This document shows, one piece after another, positions 63,455-64,000 of a stretch of 64,000 bases of DNA; the first letter of the stretch is position 1, and each line of letters starts with the position of its first letter. The notes beneath the pieces were generated by a model. The model did no database searches. It was not told where the DNA came from and saw nothing but the letters and a program-made list of their open reading frames with translations. Source of the DNA: Heliorestis convoluta (lineage in GTDB: Bacteria; Bacillota; Desulfitobacteriia; Heliobacteriales; Heliobacteriaceae); NCBI RefSeq assembly GCF_009649955.1, contig NZ_CP045875.1:531059-595058 (forward strand), given 5' to 3'. Position numbers and translations under genes: made by a program.

Positions 63455-64000
63455 CTATTCTTCGTCAAATAAACGATCGGCCACTTCTTGAATTTGTACT
63501 TTTGTTGGCTTCGCATATCGCGGCAACATTTGTGGTGTTATTAGGCCTGCCTGTTTTTGAATAACGGACCAGTCTTCTTCCCCTTGAACCATGGCCGAGA
63601 TAAAAGTATGGCGGAGAACAGTAGCTCGTAGCTTATCTCCGCCATACTTTTTTATGATCATTTGAACTGAACGTGTACTGATTGGACGATCTCTATTGCT
63701 AATAAAAAGTGCAGAATGGTCGTCCTCTCTTTCAAAAAGATAGTCAGAGAGGGCTTGGCGGATCATTGGACCGATGGCTACTTCTCTAGTTTTTTCTGCA
63801 TTCCTTTTATGAATAATTATAGTACCACGATTGTTTTCTAATCTTACATCACAGCGATTCAATGTTACCAGTTCAGATACGGAGAGTCCAGCGCCTAAGA
63901 ACAAAAGAATAATAGCCACGTTTCTTTTGTTTTCACTGGCCATCGCGACGAGAGCCTGACGCTCTTCTTTAGAGAGCGTCTCAGGCTTTATTTTTTTGAC
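63455..64000 (-). CDS. Tyrosine-recombinase-fold protein, 5' end beyond the window
   Basis: The frame is open through the right edge (codons from 64000 read VKKIKPETLSKEERQAL). At least 181 residues are present. It keeps the fold of XerC/D: GAGLSVSELVTL, a Lys in the IHKRNAEKT hairpin, VLRHTFISAM and PRYAKP with the C-terminal Tyr. Arg I is Ser (GLSVSEL for GLRVSEL), the His two residues before LRH is Thr, and the third-box His is Leu. Half of the catalytic residues are therefore lost. It may be a DNA-binding relic of a recombinase or a regulator. It is convergent with the chemoreceptor. Confidence 0.8.
   Translation of the reverse strand, partial: VKKIKPETLSKEERQALVAMASENKRNVAIILLFLGAGLSVSELVTLNRCDVRLENNRGTIIIHKRNAEKTREVAIGPMIRQALSDYLFEREDDHSALFISNRDRPISTRSVQMIIKKYGGDKLRATVLRHTFISAMVQGEEDWSVIQKQAGLITPQMLPRYAKPTKVQIQEVADRLFDEE

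Overview
The window reads as chromosomal DNA of a spore-forming, mostly anaerobic Firmicute of the Clostridia type. The evidence is the gene order alaS-ireB-ruvX-DUF1292-mltG-U32 peptidase, an AbrB/SpoVT regulator, SpoIIE-type phosphatase signalling, strong Shine-Dalgarno sequences, frequent TTG/GTG starts and many Rho-independent terminators. Base composition looks moderately low in GC by eye. A heliobacterium (Heliorestis-like) is my best guess, partly from a 46-residue Trp/His-rich single-helix peptide at 20489-20629 that resembles a bacteriochlorophyll-binding subunit. That genus-level call is inference.

Layout. 1-20 kb is core housekeeping: the aspS tail, tcdA, a CsoR-type metal sensor with thioredoxin, a large hybrid kinase, a radical-SAM DNA-repair-type protein, the iscR-iscS-iscU-mnmA sulfur-transfer set, an AI-2E exporter, alaS, and the ireB/ruvX/mltG/U32 block with an iron-sulfur aldo/keto reductase inserted in it. 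20-32 kb holds the microprotein divergent from abrB, a PAP2 phosphatase, a first LexA, a three-gene exported formate dehydrogenase (Cys form), two diverged copies of a structured palindromic element, a DEAD-box helicase and a YhaM-type nuclease. 33-39 kb is a polyhydroxyalkanoate cluster (phaB, phasin-like, PadR, phaC, phaE/R-like subunit, thiolase) with a 20-bp palindrome over a promoter. 39-54 kb contains a CoA-disulfide reductase-rhodanese fusion, two more hybrid kinases, an arginine-rich small gene behind a sigma-K-like promoter, a lone starch-binding module, a lipoprotein diheme peroxidase, an alpha-glucan phosphorylase with a His-rich tail, and a second LexA. 54-64 kb ends with ddl, an aluminium-resistance/methionine gamma-lyase family enzyme, then a signalling island. 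The island has a CheY, a MinE-like protein without the membrane helix, and a five-gene operon (RsbW-like kinase, STAS antagonist, SpoIIE phosphatase with a degenerate receiver, PAS pseudo-kinase, chemoreceptor). It is followed by a tyrosine-recombinase-fold gene that lacks half of its catalytic residues and runs off the window.

How the genes work together. IscS can supply sulfur both to IscU and to MnmA. Two LexA proteins imply a duplicated SOS-type circuit. Storage polymers are represented by the PHA set and by the glucan phosphorylase with the lone starch-binding module. The 57-63 kb island is the best candidate for an undescribed system: it joins partner-switch signalling, a chemoreceptor and a MinE-type fold. 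Other points worth attention are the structured palindromes at 27.5-27.9 kb, the microprotein at 20.5 kb, the frame-broken arginine-rich gene at 44.7 kb and several genes that seem to lack ATG/GTG/TTG at the expected start.
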